In this document: in pieces, positions 1 to 5,932 of the stretch
Layout of the letters: every line of letters begins with the position of its first letter
Position numbering within the stretch: the stretch's first letter is position 1
Assembly: GCA_002483425.1 (NCBI GenBank)
Contig: DLHW01000073.1
Location: 8,061-16,985 of the forward strand
DNA: 8,925 nucleotides
Reading direction: 5' to 3'
Source of the DNA: Methylococcaceae bacterium UBA7658
GTDB taxonomy: Bacteria; Pseudomonadota; Gammaproteobacteria; Methylococcales; Methylomonadaceae
The notes under the pieces: model-generated
Seen by the model: the letters and a program-made list of their open reading frames with translations, nothing else
What the model was told of the DNA's origin: nothing
Database searches by the model: none
Program-made: the position numbers and the translations under genes

Positions 1-84
1 CGCAGGCACCTGCACTTCTACAACTTCTTTCGCGGACAGTTGATAGAGGTGTTTTAAATCTTTTTTGAGGTCGATTTTCGTCAT
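1..84 (-). CDS. GyrI-like small-molecule-binding protein, N-terminal fragment (cut by window edge)
   Basis: Only the first 28 codons are in the window. The gene starts at an ATG at 82-84 and runs off the left edge. The peptide opens MTKIDLKKDLKHLY and continues with QLSAKEVVEVQVPA. This matches what I remember of the N-terminus of GyrI-like (SoxS/Rob effector-domain fold) proteins, which read M-x-K-I-D-x-K-K-x-L-K-H-L-Y-x-x-S-A-K-x-V. Such stand-alone GyrI-like proteins bind small molecules; some hydrolyse cyclopropanoid toxins, and no precise role can be given here. The start lies 21 bp after the SGNH hydrolase stop, so it is probably the last visible gene of the same transcript. The ribosome site is weak (a GGGCGG stretch about 6 nt upstream). 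The family call rests on a short stretch. Confidence 0.6.
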   Translation of the reverse strand, partial: MTKIDLKKDLKHLYQLSAKEVVEVQVPA

Positions 85-105
85 ATTAACCGCCCTGACT
101 GCTTA

Positions 106-708
106 TTAAAATTTTTGTTTATTGTCATGAAACCACCAAACCGGCGATGCCGCAATAATGCTGGCCATCTTTGCATAACCGCTACTTTTGGGATGTGCGC
201 CGTCGTTGTTCAATACCTCTTGCTTGTAAGCTTCATCCCCAGACAAGGGCGCGAACAAGTCAATATATGGAACACCAAACCGTTTCGACTCCTGAGCGAA
301 AGCGAACGACAGATTCTGAATCCTGCTGTCTTGATTATCTTCGCCGAGCGGCGGCGAGCCGACCATCAAAACCTTATATTTTTTTGCGCCGTGCAGAATC
401 TTACTTATGTTCGCACAGGATTCGTCAGGCTGAACACGCAACTGTCCGCTTTCGATGACGGTATCGTTGACACCGCAAGAGAGAACGATCCCGCCATCGC
501 AATGTTCGGGCAACCGAATAGTGCATTCTTGCTTCCAGCGTTGCAAGCTGTCCCAGCTAGTATCGCGTCTGATACCCAAATTGTAATAAGTGACTTGCAT
601 ACGATTATTGGCCGCAACGCATAAACGCCCTGCCCAACCCAGCGCGGTTTCATCGCCGGTTCCGTTGATGAAGGAATCGCCGATGAAGCAAATTCGGATA
701 TCTTGCAT
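106..708 (-). CDS. SGNH/GDSL-type hydrolase (esterase/lipase-like), intact
   Basis: A 200-residue protein with the SGNH hydrolase blocks in order: GDSF at residues 10-13 with the nucleophile Ser12, a block II glycine in NLGIRRDTS (Gly45), GVND at 79-82 with the oxyanion-hole Asn81, and DGAHP at 169-173 with the catalytic Asp169 and His172. All four signature residues (S, G, N, H) are present, so the enzyme should be active. The family hydrolyses acyl esters of lipids, sugars or small alcohols; the substrate cannot be told. There is no signal peptide, so it is probably cytoplasmic, and the length is normal for a compact SGNH enzyme. Its ATG overlaps by one base (TAATG, 706-710) the ancestral stop of the upstream broken GNAT gene, which implies translational coupling, and a GyrI-like gene follows 21 bp downstream. 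Confidence 0.9.
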   Translation of the reverse strand: MQDIRICFIGDSFINGTGDETALGWAGRLCVAANNRMQVTYYNLGIRRDTSWDSLQRWKQECTIRLPEHCDGGIVLSCGVNDTVIESGQLRVQPDESCANISKILHGAKKYKVLMVGSPPLGEDNQDSRIQNLSFAFAQESKRFGVPYIDLFAPLSGDEAYKQEVLNNDGAHPKSSGYAKMASIIAASPVWWFHDNKQKF

Positions 709-1188
709 TACAAAATCACTTTTAACTTGCGCCCGCCGGTAATGGCAAATCCTTCCCGCTCGTAAAATACCAGGGTATTATCGAATGGCGGGAGCGGCGG
801 CGTAGTAGCCTCCAACAGTTTCCAGCCGCGTGAACCTTCCGAATGACTTGGCCTGCTCGATTAGACGCTGGCCGATGCTCTGCGATTTAAAACCGGGACG
901 GACATAAAGTTCCGGAATCGTGCCGAATGCGCCTTCGGCATATAGGGCATAGCTCTCATAAAGCGTAATGAAACCAACCAGCTTCTTATCCTGGTCTTTA
1001 GCGACGAACACAAAATATTTCTTTCCGGCAATAAAATCTTGAAGCCGCAGTGTTGTTTCCTCCAGATTAAAATGAAATGCCGGAATACCGATGGCGGCCA
1101 TAATTTCATCGAGCAGTTCGCCTACCATGATGGCAACCTCTGGGATGTCGAGTGCTGTTGCTTTTTGTATGGAAATGTTTGGTGTCAT
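708..1188 (-). pseudogene. GNAT-family N-acetyltransferase, broken by a +1 frameshift
   Basis: The reading frame starts at ATG 1186-1188 and follows a GNAT fold. It has an N-terminal strand (ISIQKATALDIPEVA), a central strand (KLVGFITLYESYAL), then ELYVRPGFKSQSIGQRLIEQA at about residues 93-113, where the acetyl-CoA loop normally reads R-G-x-G-I/V-G. Here it reads FKSQSIG, so the loop is only partly canonical. After KSFGR the frame derails and ends at 778. The +1 frame continues the family pattern exactly (SRGWKLLEATTPP, then FYEREGF and TGGRKLKVIL) and stops with TAA at 708-710. Removing one A of the plus-strand pair 833-834 restores a 159-residue protein. The 481-nt span from start to ancestral stop is one base over a multiple of three, in agreement. 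The ancestral stop overlaps the SGNH start (TAATG), which confirms the original frame. Confidence 0.85.
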
Positions 1189-1261
1189 CAGATCATTGGT
1201 ATCGTAAAAAACGTTGAAAAATCTGCTATGCCTTCACCATCTTTTCCAGCTTGGGATTATG

Positions 1262-1626
1262 TTAATCCCAAGGCAGACCGCTGGCACACCAGAAAACTTT
1301 TTCAGGTTTGAACAATTCCGGTTTTTCCAGAGTTGCGGCATGGAAGAAAACCAAGCCGGGATAGCCTGAGGATTTTTCAGAATCGGATTTCCGCAAGTCG
1401 GGCAAAACAGACTGCTGACTGTATTGCCTTGTTCCGATTTCATGTCAAATGACTTTAACTCGCCGGACAATGAAACCGTTTGTTCAGACACTACAAATTC
1501 GGCAGAATGACCCGAGCCGGTAATTTTTTGGCATTGCCTGCACTGGCATAAAAACGATAGCTGCGGCTTACCTTTGGCTTCATATTTGACGGAACCGCAT
1601 AAACAACTGCCTTTCAAAATACTCAT
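1262..1626 (-). pseudogene. GFA-family (glutathione-dependent formaldehyde-activating-like) zinc protein, frameshifted
   Basis: The N-terminal two thirds are a clear GFA/CENP-V-like zinc fold: CLCG at residues 8-11, CQCRQC at 27-32 and CPTCG at 75-79. After residue 84 (ILK) the open frame turns into unrelated sequence and stops at 1234. In another frame the family C-terminus continues as YPGLVFFHAATLEKPELF and then WCASGLPWD, ending with TAA at 1262-1264. One missing A in the A5 run (T5 on plus at 1373-1377) explains the break; with it the protein is 121 residues. The frame after that TAA continues with HNPKLEKMVKA to a TAG at 1226, so the gene may also have been shortened at its end. Family members bind zinc and some bind glutathione; formaldehyde activation is a family label, not shown here. 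The start overlaps the ancestral stop of the upstream GNAT (ATGA, 1623-1626). Confidence 0.85.
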
Positions 1627-2184
1627 GCTTTATTCTCCCAATCTTGTCGCGATAATCGGTATAAACAGTGCTTACGTAACGTGCTTCCATTTGGCACTTG
1701 AGGATGCTCAAAATATTCGGAAGTTTCCCGCATTCCCAGCCTTGCCATGACCCGTGCACGACCTTTGATTGCCGATCGCAGTAAAGGCCACAATCTCGGC
1801 TAGATTTAAGTTATCAAAACCTACCTTCAACGCACCCTGCGCCGCTTCCGTCGCCAAGCCTTTGCCCTAAAACGGATAAGCCAACCGCCAGCCGATTTCA
1901 ACACAGGGCGAGAATGGCAATTCGGCTATCGGAACATGCAAACCTACAAAGCCAATAAATTGTTGCGTCTCTTTTAATTCCGCTGCCCAAAAGCCCCAGC
2001 CCCGCTCCAAAATCAGCGCTTGGCACCGATCAGCCATCGCGTCGCTAGAGGCTCGATCAAGCAGTGCCGGAAAGAACACCATGACGTTAGGGTCAGCGTT
2101 CAACACGGCAAAGGGTTCGCGATCACCCGGTAACCATTGCCTTAACCGGAGGCATTCCGTCTCAAACTCAACTATATCAGCCAC
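1623..2184 (-). pseudogene. GNAT-family N-acetyltransferase (RimJ/RimL-like), broken by amber codon and frameshift
   Basis: Begins with GTG at 2182-2184 (V/MADIVEFETECLRLRQW), 26 bp after the peroxiredoxin stop. The protein follows RimJ/RimL-type acetyltransferases: RLRQWLPGDREPFA near the start, WGFWAAEL and FIGFVGL in the middle, and EIGWRLAYPF before the acetyl-CoA loop. There the family has W-G-K-G, but the codon is TAG (plus 1867-1869), a single-base change from TGG. Beyond it the same frame continues GKGLATEAAQGALKVGF and VAFTAIGNQR, then needs a +1 correction near 1758-1766. The family tail then follows, VMARLGMRETSEYFEHP and LRKHCLYRL, to TGA at 1623-1625. The 562-nt span is one base over a multiple of three, consistent with a single inserted base (ancestral length 186 residues). 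The ancestral stop overlaps the GFA start. Two independent lesions make this a true pseudogene. Confidence 0.88.
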
Positions 2185-2210
2185 TTAGTTATATCTTGGT
2201 AGGTGCAATA

Positions 2211-2774
2211 TCAAATTGTATTCGATTTGAACCAAGCAATAACCTCAGCAGCATTTTCATTCGGCGGGAAGACCGGATAGAAAACCTTCAAGATTGTGCC
2301 ATGGTTAATAATCAACGTAAGACGTTTAATCAACTTAAGCTTCTCATACTCAAAAGTAGGAAGCCGCAATGCGTTGGCAAATTCAAACGCGGAATCGTTC
2401 AATAACTCAAAAGGCAAATGCAGGCGCTCGACAGTCGCTTTTTGCTCTGCTAGTGGCTGTGAACTGGCACCGAATACATGGATTGCCCCAAGCTCCTTGA
2501 GCTCAGCGTAGTGATCCCGAAAGGCACAGGTTTGTGGTGTACAGCCTCTTGCACCCGGTATCTCGTTCCAGCCGATCATCGGCGGCGAATCCGGGCTGCC
2601 GGTCATCGGGTAAAAATAGACCACCGTTATGCCTGACTCCGAACTCAAATCGACCTTACGGTTATTAGTGGTAACCAGAGCTATGGCAGGCACACGGCTT
2701 CCTTCAAGGTGGGTGCAAGCGCTATCATCTTCGGGGACGGGCAGATTATCGGGTAAAATGTATAGGTCTTTCAT
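2211..2774 (-). CDS. Peroxiredoxin of the AhpC/TSA (PrxQ/Bcp-like) family
   Basis: An intact 187-residue thioredoxin-fold peroxidase. After a short lead, VPAIALVTTNNRKVDLSSE gives the first strands, TVVYFYPMTGSP (about residues 50-61) is the strand before the active site, and GCTPQTCAFRD (77-87) is the active-site helix. Cys78 and Cys83 have the CX4C spacing of PrxQ-type enzymes, where the first is peroxidatic and the second resolving. About a dozen extra residues (SPPMIGWNEIPGAR) separate the FYP strand from the active site compared with the usual F-Y-P-x-x-x-T-P-G-C-T. The later segment ELNDSAF-like (FELLNDSAFEFANAL) is normal for the family. The expected role is reduction of hydrogen or organic peroxides using thioredoxin-like donors in the cytoplasm. 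It lies between the VOC gene and the broken GNAT, on the same strand. Confidence 0.88.
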   Translation of the reverse strand: MKDLYILPDNLPVPEDDSACTHLEGSRVPAIALVTTNNRKVDLSSESGITVVYFYPMTGSPDSPPMIGWNEIPGARGCTPQTCAFRDHYAELKELGAIHVFGASSQPLAEQKATVERLHLPFELLNDSAFEFANALRLPTFEYEKLKLIKRLTLIINHGTILKVFYPVFPPNENAAEVIAWFKSNTI

Positions 2775-2857
2775 TTGCTTTGCTCAACGATAGTTGTAGT
2801 TAATATTCCCAACATCAGGGATAGCGCCCCGCAGAAAGCAAAAAATATTACCAGGTA
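2771..2857 (-). other. Short hydrophobic reading frame, possible C-terminal remnant of a membrane protein
   Basis: The spacer between the VOC and peroxiredoxin genes is open in one minus frame for 28 codons. It encodes a strongly hydrophobic peptide (LVIFFAFCGALSLMLGIL) followed by a polar tail ending VEQSK and a TGA that overlaps the peroxiredoxin ATG as ATGA, the junction type seen elsewhere in this run. It has no convincing start: the frame begins just after a TGA inside the VOC gene. It could be the last transmembrane helix of a gene otherwise deleted, or chance. I do not recognise the protein. Confidence 0.25.
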
Positions 2858-3279
2858 TCATGGCGCTCCTGTCTTTCTTGCCGGTAATTGGTTATTTCAA
2901 GACTGATGACATCGGGGTCGTTAAAATAGGTTGCCCAATAATCAGGCGCATATTCGTCGTATCGTTTTGCTTCAGTTGCTTCAATGCCAAACGATTTAAG
3001 TTTAACGGCGATATTTTTAACATCGTCTATTGAATGGACGCGGAAGCATAAATGATGGAGTCCGGGCGAATAGGGATTGTGCTTTGCTTGGATGCCTGCC
3101 GGACGCAGCACATAACCGAAATGGCGGTTGTAATACTGGATATGGTGGTCGCCCGCCAATGCAAATATGTTTTTCCGGAAACCCAATATTTCTAGAAATA
3201 CTGTATCGTAAAAAGCTTCGGAACGGTCGAGATCGTTGACGGCTATGTAGATGTGATCTATACCGATAATTTCATTCAT
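2848..3279 (-). CDS. VOC-family (glyoxalase/bleomycin-resistance/dioxygenase fold) protein
   Basis: An intact 143-residue vicinal-oxygen-chelate protein made of two beta-alpha-beta-beta-beta modules. The first module opens with GIDHIYIAVNDLDRSEAFYD; His9 is the usual metal ligand of the opening strand. The second opens with PGLHHLCFRVHSIDDV (His75 or His76), and the last strand holds VISLEITN with the metal-ligand Glu128. A metal-dependent enzyme is therefore plausible, for example lyase, isomerase, dioxygenase or thiol-transfer chemistry on a small molecule; the substrate cannot be assigned. The length fits a single-chain VOC protein that dimerises. Its ATG overlaps the TGA of the upstream TfoX-domain gene (ATGA, 3276-3279), so the two are almost certainly co-translated. 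Confidence 0.9.
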   Translation of the reverse strand: MNEIIGIDHIYIAVNDLDRSEAFYDTVFLEILGFRKNIFALAGDHHIQYYNRHFGYVLRPAGIQAKHNPYSPGLHHLCFRVHSIDDVKNIAVKLKSFGIEATEAKRYDEYAPDYWATYFNDPDVISLEITNYRQERQERHDTW

Positions 3280-3536
3280 CTTTGCCCCTTTTCCAGCAGT
3301 TCAACTTGAGTCAGGAGCGAAAGACGATCACTTTTGGCAACCTCTTTCCAGTCGCGACCCGTTAAGGCCCCTTCAAGTGCCCAAAGAAAATTCAAGCTCG
3401 GTTTGCACCCCGTGCGCTTTACCGCCACGAACGCCGCCGCTGCACCTATCACTTTTAGCTGTGCCGCCGAGGTAATGCCGGTGGCGGCAAGCATGGCTTG
3501 CGAGCTGTTACCGAGATTCCTAAGTTTGCGAATCAT
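3276..3536 (-). CDS. TfoX C-terminal-domain protein (helix-hairpin-helix-like)
   Basis: A small protein of 86 residues if started at ATG 3534-3536 (MIRKLRNLGNSSQAML). A TTG at 3552-3554 would add six residues (LGLLSL) just after an in-frame TGA. I chose the ATG because the domain begins with L-x-N-L-G. The sequence LRNLGNSSQAMLAATGI, ITSAAQLKVIGAAAAFVAV, LNFLWALEGALTGRDW matches the TfoX_C pattern (L-x-N-L-G-P-x-x-x-x-L-x-x-x-G-I-x-x, then L-x-x-x-G, then N-L-L-Y-A-L-x-G-A-L). The domain occurs alone in many bacteria; full TfoX regulates competence in Haemophilus and Vibrio, but the isolated C-domain has no settled function. It is coupled to the VOC gene by an ATGA overlap. An attC-like element lies just upstream of its start. 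Confidence 0.85.
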   Translation of the reverse strand: MIRKLRNLGNSSQAMLAATGITSAAQLKVIGAAAAFVAVKRTGCKPSLNFLWALEGALTGRDWKEVAKSDRLSLLTQVELLEKGQR

Positions 3537-3566
3537 GAGGCTTAACAAGCCCAATCAACCTATTGA

Positions 3567-3617
3567 CATCTAATTGGCAGCGATTGTCTTGCCGACAAAT
3601 GATTGCCACTGTTAATT
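3567..3617 (-). repeat. attC-like element (degenerate integron recombination site)
   Basis: Read on the minus strand, this 51-nt stretch begins AATTAACA, immediately at the DUF6151 stop codon, and ends ATTAGATG. This resembles the R'' (C/T-TAACA) and R' (GTTAGATG) ends of compact attC sites. Between them is an imperfect inverted repeat: TGGCA...TTGTC against GACAA...TGCCA around a GGCAA loop. Size, orientation, stop codon in the first box and hairpin layout fit an attC. The outer boxes pair poorly (TTAAC against ATTAG), so it is probably inactive. Confidence 0.4.
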
Positions 3618-4199
3618 TTTAATTGTTGAATTGAGAATGTGGGGCATTGAAACAGGTTTCCCATTTGAGTCGAAAAAAACGGAAGGTTTATTCAGGCCTT
3701 TTAATTTCCAGAGGATAACCTTCGACAGCCATCTCAGCATTATCCTTAGAGGAAAAGTAGATTGATTTAATCCGGATGGGAGCGCCTTTTTCACAAACTT
3801 AGTATGGACATACCCAAGCACCGGGCCGAAATGTTGTTCACGAATGCCTGGGTCTTTTATAAAATTATGGATCAAGCCAATAAAAGGCACGCCTGCGGTT
3901 AGGGTATTGCCTATTGGGGTTTTGCAACATGCTGTGTACCATCGAAACATCCCTTTGGGACTTAAGCGCATACAACGAATGTTTTCAGCGCCGTGAGTGA
4001 TTTTCAAATGGGAAATAGGCATTTGAAATAGGTCGGTACCGCCATATTCGTCTAACACCGCATCTTCACGATCAAGGTAACGTGCAAAAGCTTGGCAGTC
4101 GTCACAATAGCAGACGACTCGAGTCCCGAAGTTAGGGGTAATATTGCAGGCTACTCCTTGCACGGAACCACATAGACATTGTAAATCTATTTCAGTCAT
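3612..4199 (-). CDS. DUF6151-type GFA-fold zinc protein
   Basis: A 195-residue protein with three cysteine clusters of the GFA/CENP-V fold: CLCG at residues 8-11, CYCDDCQAF at 30-38 and YTACCKTPIGN around 88-98. They are spaced as in zinc-binding GFA relatives. Longer inserts (YLDREDAVLDEYGGTD and the IRCMRLSPKGMFRWY strand) and a C-terminal extension of about 90 residues, rich in basic and hydrophobic residues, fit the group annotated DUF6151. The reaction is unknown; zinc binding is inferred from the cysteines. The ribosome site is good: AGGA seven bases before the ATG. The 83-bp spacer to PhzF upstream shows no clear attC or terminator. It is intact, unlike the second GFA-fold gene at 1262-1626, so the run carries two members of this fold. 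Confidence 0.8.
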   Translation of the reverse strand: MTEIDLQCLCGSVQGVACNITPNFGTRVVCYCDDCQAFARYLDREDAVLDEYGGTDLFQMPISHLKITHGAENIRCMRLSPKGMFRWYTACCKTPIGNTLTAGVPFIGLIHNFIKDPGIREQHFGPVLGYVHTKFVKKALPSGLNQSTFPLRIMLRWLSKVILWKLKGLNKPSVFFDSNGKPVSMPHILNSTIKN

Positions 4200-4282
4200 A
4201 TTTTTATCCTATGCTATTAACTCAGAAACATTACGTAAACACTAAATAGACACACTTCGGTTTTAGAACAGTGCTAGGTTTT

Positions 4283-5062
4283 TTAAAAGACAATTTCAGC
4301 CTCCATGAAAGTGACTGCACATCCAGACAGAAACACTCGATCGCCTTTCACCTCACACCTAAGATTACCGCCCCGTTTTGAAACCTGTTTGGCGCTCAGG
4401 ATAGGCTTGCCCAGTTTTTTTGCCCAGTAAGGTGCCAGCTCGCAATGAGCGGAACCCGTAACGGGATCTTCAGGAATACCGAATTTAGGGGCGAAGAAGC
4501 GGCTGACAAAATCAACATCCAGCCCAGGTGCGGTGATGATAACCCCACGCAAATCAAGCTGACTTAGCAGGGCTTGGTTAGGGATGATAGCGCGAACAGT
4601 TACTTCACTATCGAATACAGCCATATAATCGTCGGCAGCCAACACCTCTAAAGGGCGCACACCAAACGCTTGAGCCAATGTTTCGGAAAAGTCACAGGCT
4701 GTTGGCGGACAAGCCGGAAAACTCATTTCCAAACAATTTTCTTTCTTGCTGACAAACAGCTCTCCACTCAGAGTTTCGAAGATAATAGTTTGTTTGGGGT
4801 ACCCAAGAATGTTGAAGATAACATGTGCCGCTGCCAAAGTTGCATGGCCGCATAACGCAACTTCCTTAACAGGCGTGAACCACCTCAGATGATAGCCTTT
4901 TTCCGTAGCAACGAAGAATGCGGTTTCAGAGAGATTATTCTCCTCGGCTATTGCTTGAAGTAACGAATCTTCCAACCATGCTGATAGCGGAATAATTGCG
5001 GCGGGATTGCCACTAAAGACTTTGTCAGTGAATGCATCGATTTGATATTGTTTAAGCTTCAT
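4283..5062 (-). CDS. PhzF-family isomerase/epimerase-like protein
   Basis: A 259-residue protein starting at ATG 5060-5062, chosen because GGAG sits four bases upstream and because the PhzF fold begins K-x-x-Q-x-D-A-F-T. Motifs in order are QIDAFTDKVFSGNPAA (7-22), ENNLSETAFF (41-50) with the catalytic Glu46, RWFTPVKEVALCGHATLAA (60-78) with His73, and FGIPEDPVTGSAHC (194-207) with Asp199. These are the residues that in PhzF catalyse the double-bond shift of a dihydroanthranilate. Most family members outside phenazine clusters act on unknown substrates as epimerases or isomerases, and no other phenazine gene is present here. The length is normal and the gene is intact. It follows the methyltransferase by 22 bp. 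Confidence 0.9.
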   Translation of the reverse strand: MKLKQYQIDAFTDKVFSGNPAAIIPLSAWLEDSLLQAIAEENNLSETAFFVATEKGYHLRWFTPVKEVALCGHATLAAAHVIFNILGYPKQTIIFETLSGELFVSKKENCLEMSFPACPPTACDFSETLAQAFGVRPLEVLAADDYMAVFDSEVTVRAIIPNQALLSQLDLRGVIITAPGLDVDFVSRFFAPKFGIPEDPVTGSAHCELAPYWAKKLGKPILSAKQVSKRGGNLRCEVKGDRVFLSGCAVTFMEAEIVF

Positions 5063-5066
5063 GTCA

Positions 5067-5070
5067 CTCC
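5067..5070 (-). promoter_or_regulatory. Ribosome binding site fixing the PhzF start
   Basis: On the minus strand GGAG is followed by TGAC and then ATG. This strong site four bases before codon 1 decides the start at 5062 over longer frames reaching into the methyltransferase gene. Confidence 0.6.
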
Positions 5071-5084
5071 AAAAAAACGAATAC

Positions 5085-5120
5085 TTAGTGTGTCCCATCG
5101 CGCTTAAATGCCATGTTAGA
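5085..5120 (-). repeat. Possible attC 5'-half remnant inside the methyltransferase 3' end
   Basis: The minus strand reads TCTAACA, then TGGCATTTAAGCGCGATGG, ending at the stop codon. The TCTAACA box followed by a segment translating as FKRDG resembles the R''-L'' half of long attC sites such as the Vibrio repeats, whose start translates as LKRDC. No matching 3' half (GTTAGG-type box) precedes the PhzF start 22 bp on, so if real this is half a site left after deletion. Confidence 0.3.
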
Positions 5121-5798
5121 AGCTTTAACCACCAACATTTCGTTACCACCTTTCTGAAATTCATAAGGCACACGCTCGATTTTAATACTGAAACCATCGG
5201 GCGCAAGCTGTTCCTTGACAAAACTAATATGGGGCGAGGGTGATCCGCCAAGCATCAGCAGTGGAAACACACGTACCTCCTGGGCGACGCGCAACATTTC
5301 CCGTAGCGCCTGCAGGTGAAATTCCGCCGATAAATGCTCGCTGTAGAGAAACAGGAAATGCGATGACAACGCCAGATCGAATTGGCCTGTCGCAAAAGGC
5401 AGGGACGGCAATTCCCCGGCGATATAGCGGCCTGCTTGTTTTCCGGCAGCAAAGTCTTTAAGGAAAATAGCCATGGCCGTCATACGGATGCGACCCAGTT
5501 CCTCGACAGAGGAAATCGCATCCCAAACAAATTCGTGCTGGTTGTTGCGCGTTTGCGCCATGACCGTCTCATAGGTTTCGGCAATGCGGCTATTGATCTG
5601 ATCGACATCAAAAACATAGATGGGATCGATGGAAACGACCTGTCCGCCACGCTGGCTAAGCTCAGCATTAAACGAGGCGGGCCCGTCGCCGCAACCGAGG
5701 ATACGGCGGCTTAAATCGTTTTCGGTTAGTGCGAACATCCGAAGGTATTCGTCGTAGGAACGTCCCCACGGCACAACTTTGTCTAGCGTAAAACTCAT
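5085..5798 (-). CDS. Class I SAM-dependent methyltransferase-like protein
   Basis: I place the start at ATG 5796-5798 (MSFTLDKVVPWGRSYDEY, 237 residues), because relatives as I recall them begin near VVPWGRS. Next come ILGCGDGPASFNAEL (the glycine-rich SAM loop, about residues 32-46), VVSIDPIYVF (the acidic residue ending strand 2) and FDLALSSHFLFLYS (strand 4 region). Then come REMLRVAQEVRVFPLLMLGG and VKEQLAPDGFSIKIERVPYEFQKG. This matches a group of uncharacterised class I methyltransferase-like proteins; substrate unknown. The frame is also open back to a GTG at 5910-5912, adding 38 residues (275 in all), which sits better behind the strong ribosome site at 5922-5927. The last residues (SNMAFKRDGTH) look like translated attC sequence rather than part of the fold. 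Confidence 0.8.
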   Translation of the reverse strand: MSFTLDKVVPWGRSYDEYLRMFALTENDLSRRILGCGDGPASFNAELSQRGGQVVSIDPIYVFDVDQINSRIAETYETVMAQTRNNQHEFVWDAISSVEELGRIRMTAMAIFLKDFAAGKQAGRYIAGELPSLPFATGQFDLALSSHFLFLYSEHLSAEFHLQALREMLRVAQEVRVFPLLMLGGSPSPHISFVKEQLAPDGFSIKIERVPYEFQKGGNEMLVVKASNMAFKRDGTH

Positions 5799-5799
5799 G

Positions 5800-5916
5800 T
5801 CAAATTTCTCGTGAATCTGTGATGTCGTAGGCAGTGAACTTTCTCTCAAGTAATCCCAAACTCCTCGCAGCAGAACGCCAAGGCTCGATTTGCCCGCAAA
5901 GGCAATATCCACGCAT
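5800..5916 (-). other. Short leader reading frame ahead of the methyltransferase
   Basis: An ATG at 5914-5916 lies five bases after TAGGAG (5922-5927), the best ribosome site in this stretch. It opens a 38-codon frame (MRGYCLCGQIEPWRSAARSL and on) that ends with TGA one base before the methyltransferase ATG (TGACATG). I do not recognise the peptide. It is either a leader whose termination re-initiates the methyltransferase, or the shifted N-terminus of the 275-residue form, whose GTG overlaps it. Confidence 0.3.
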
Positions 5917-5932
5917 GGAAACTCCTACGATA

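Noticed and set aside
115..624. Long plus-strand frame of 169 codons opposite the SGNH gene
   Set aside because: The minus-strand SGNH frame has all catalytic motifs; the plus frame lacks any recognisable domain and is an antisense shadow.
2774..2842. Inverted repeat TTTGCTTT/AAAGCAAA framing the VOC-peroxiredoxin spacer, considered as a terminator or attC
   Set aside because: Eight bases separated by over 50 nt, with no U-run and no TAAC/GTTA boxes at its ends; likely chance in AT-rich sequence.
4200..4282. Spacer between PhzF and DUF6151 tested for an attC or terminator
   Set aside because: It has short repeats (AGTGT, CACT/AGTG) but no complementary outer boxes, no strong hairpin and no U-run.
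5063..5251. 63-residue N-terminal extension of PhzF
   Set aside because: The fold begins at MKLKQYQIDAF behind a strong GGAG site; the extension is methyltransferase coding sequence in another frame.
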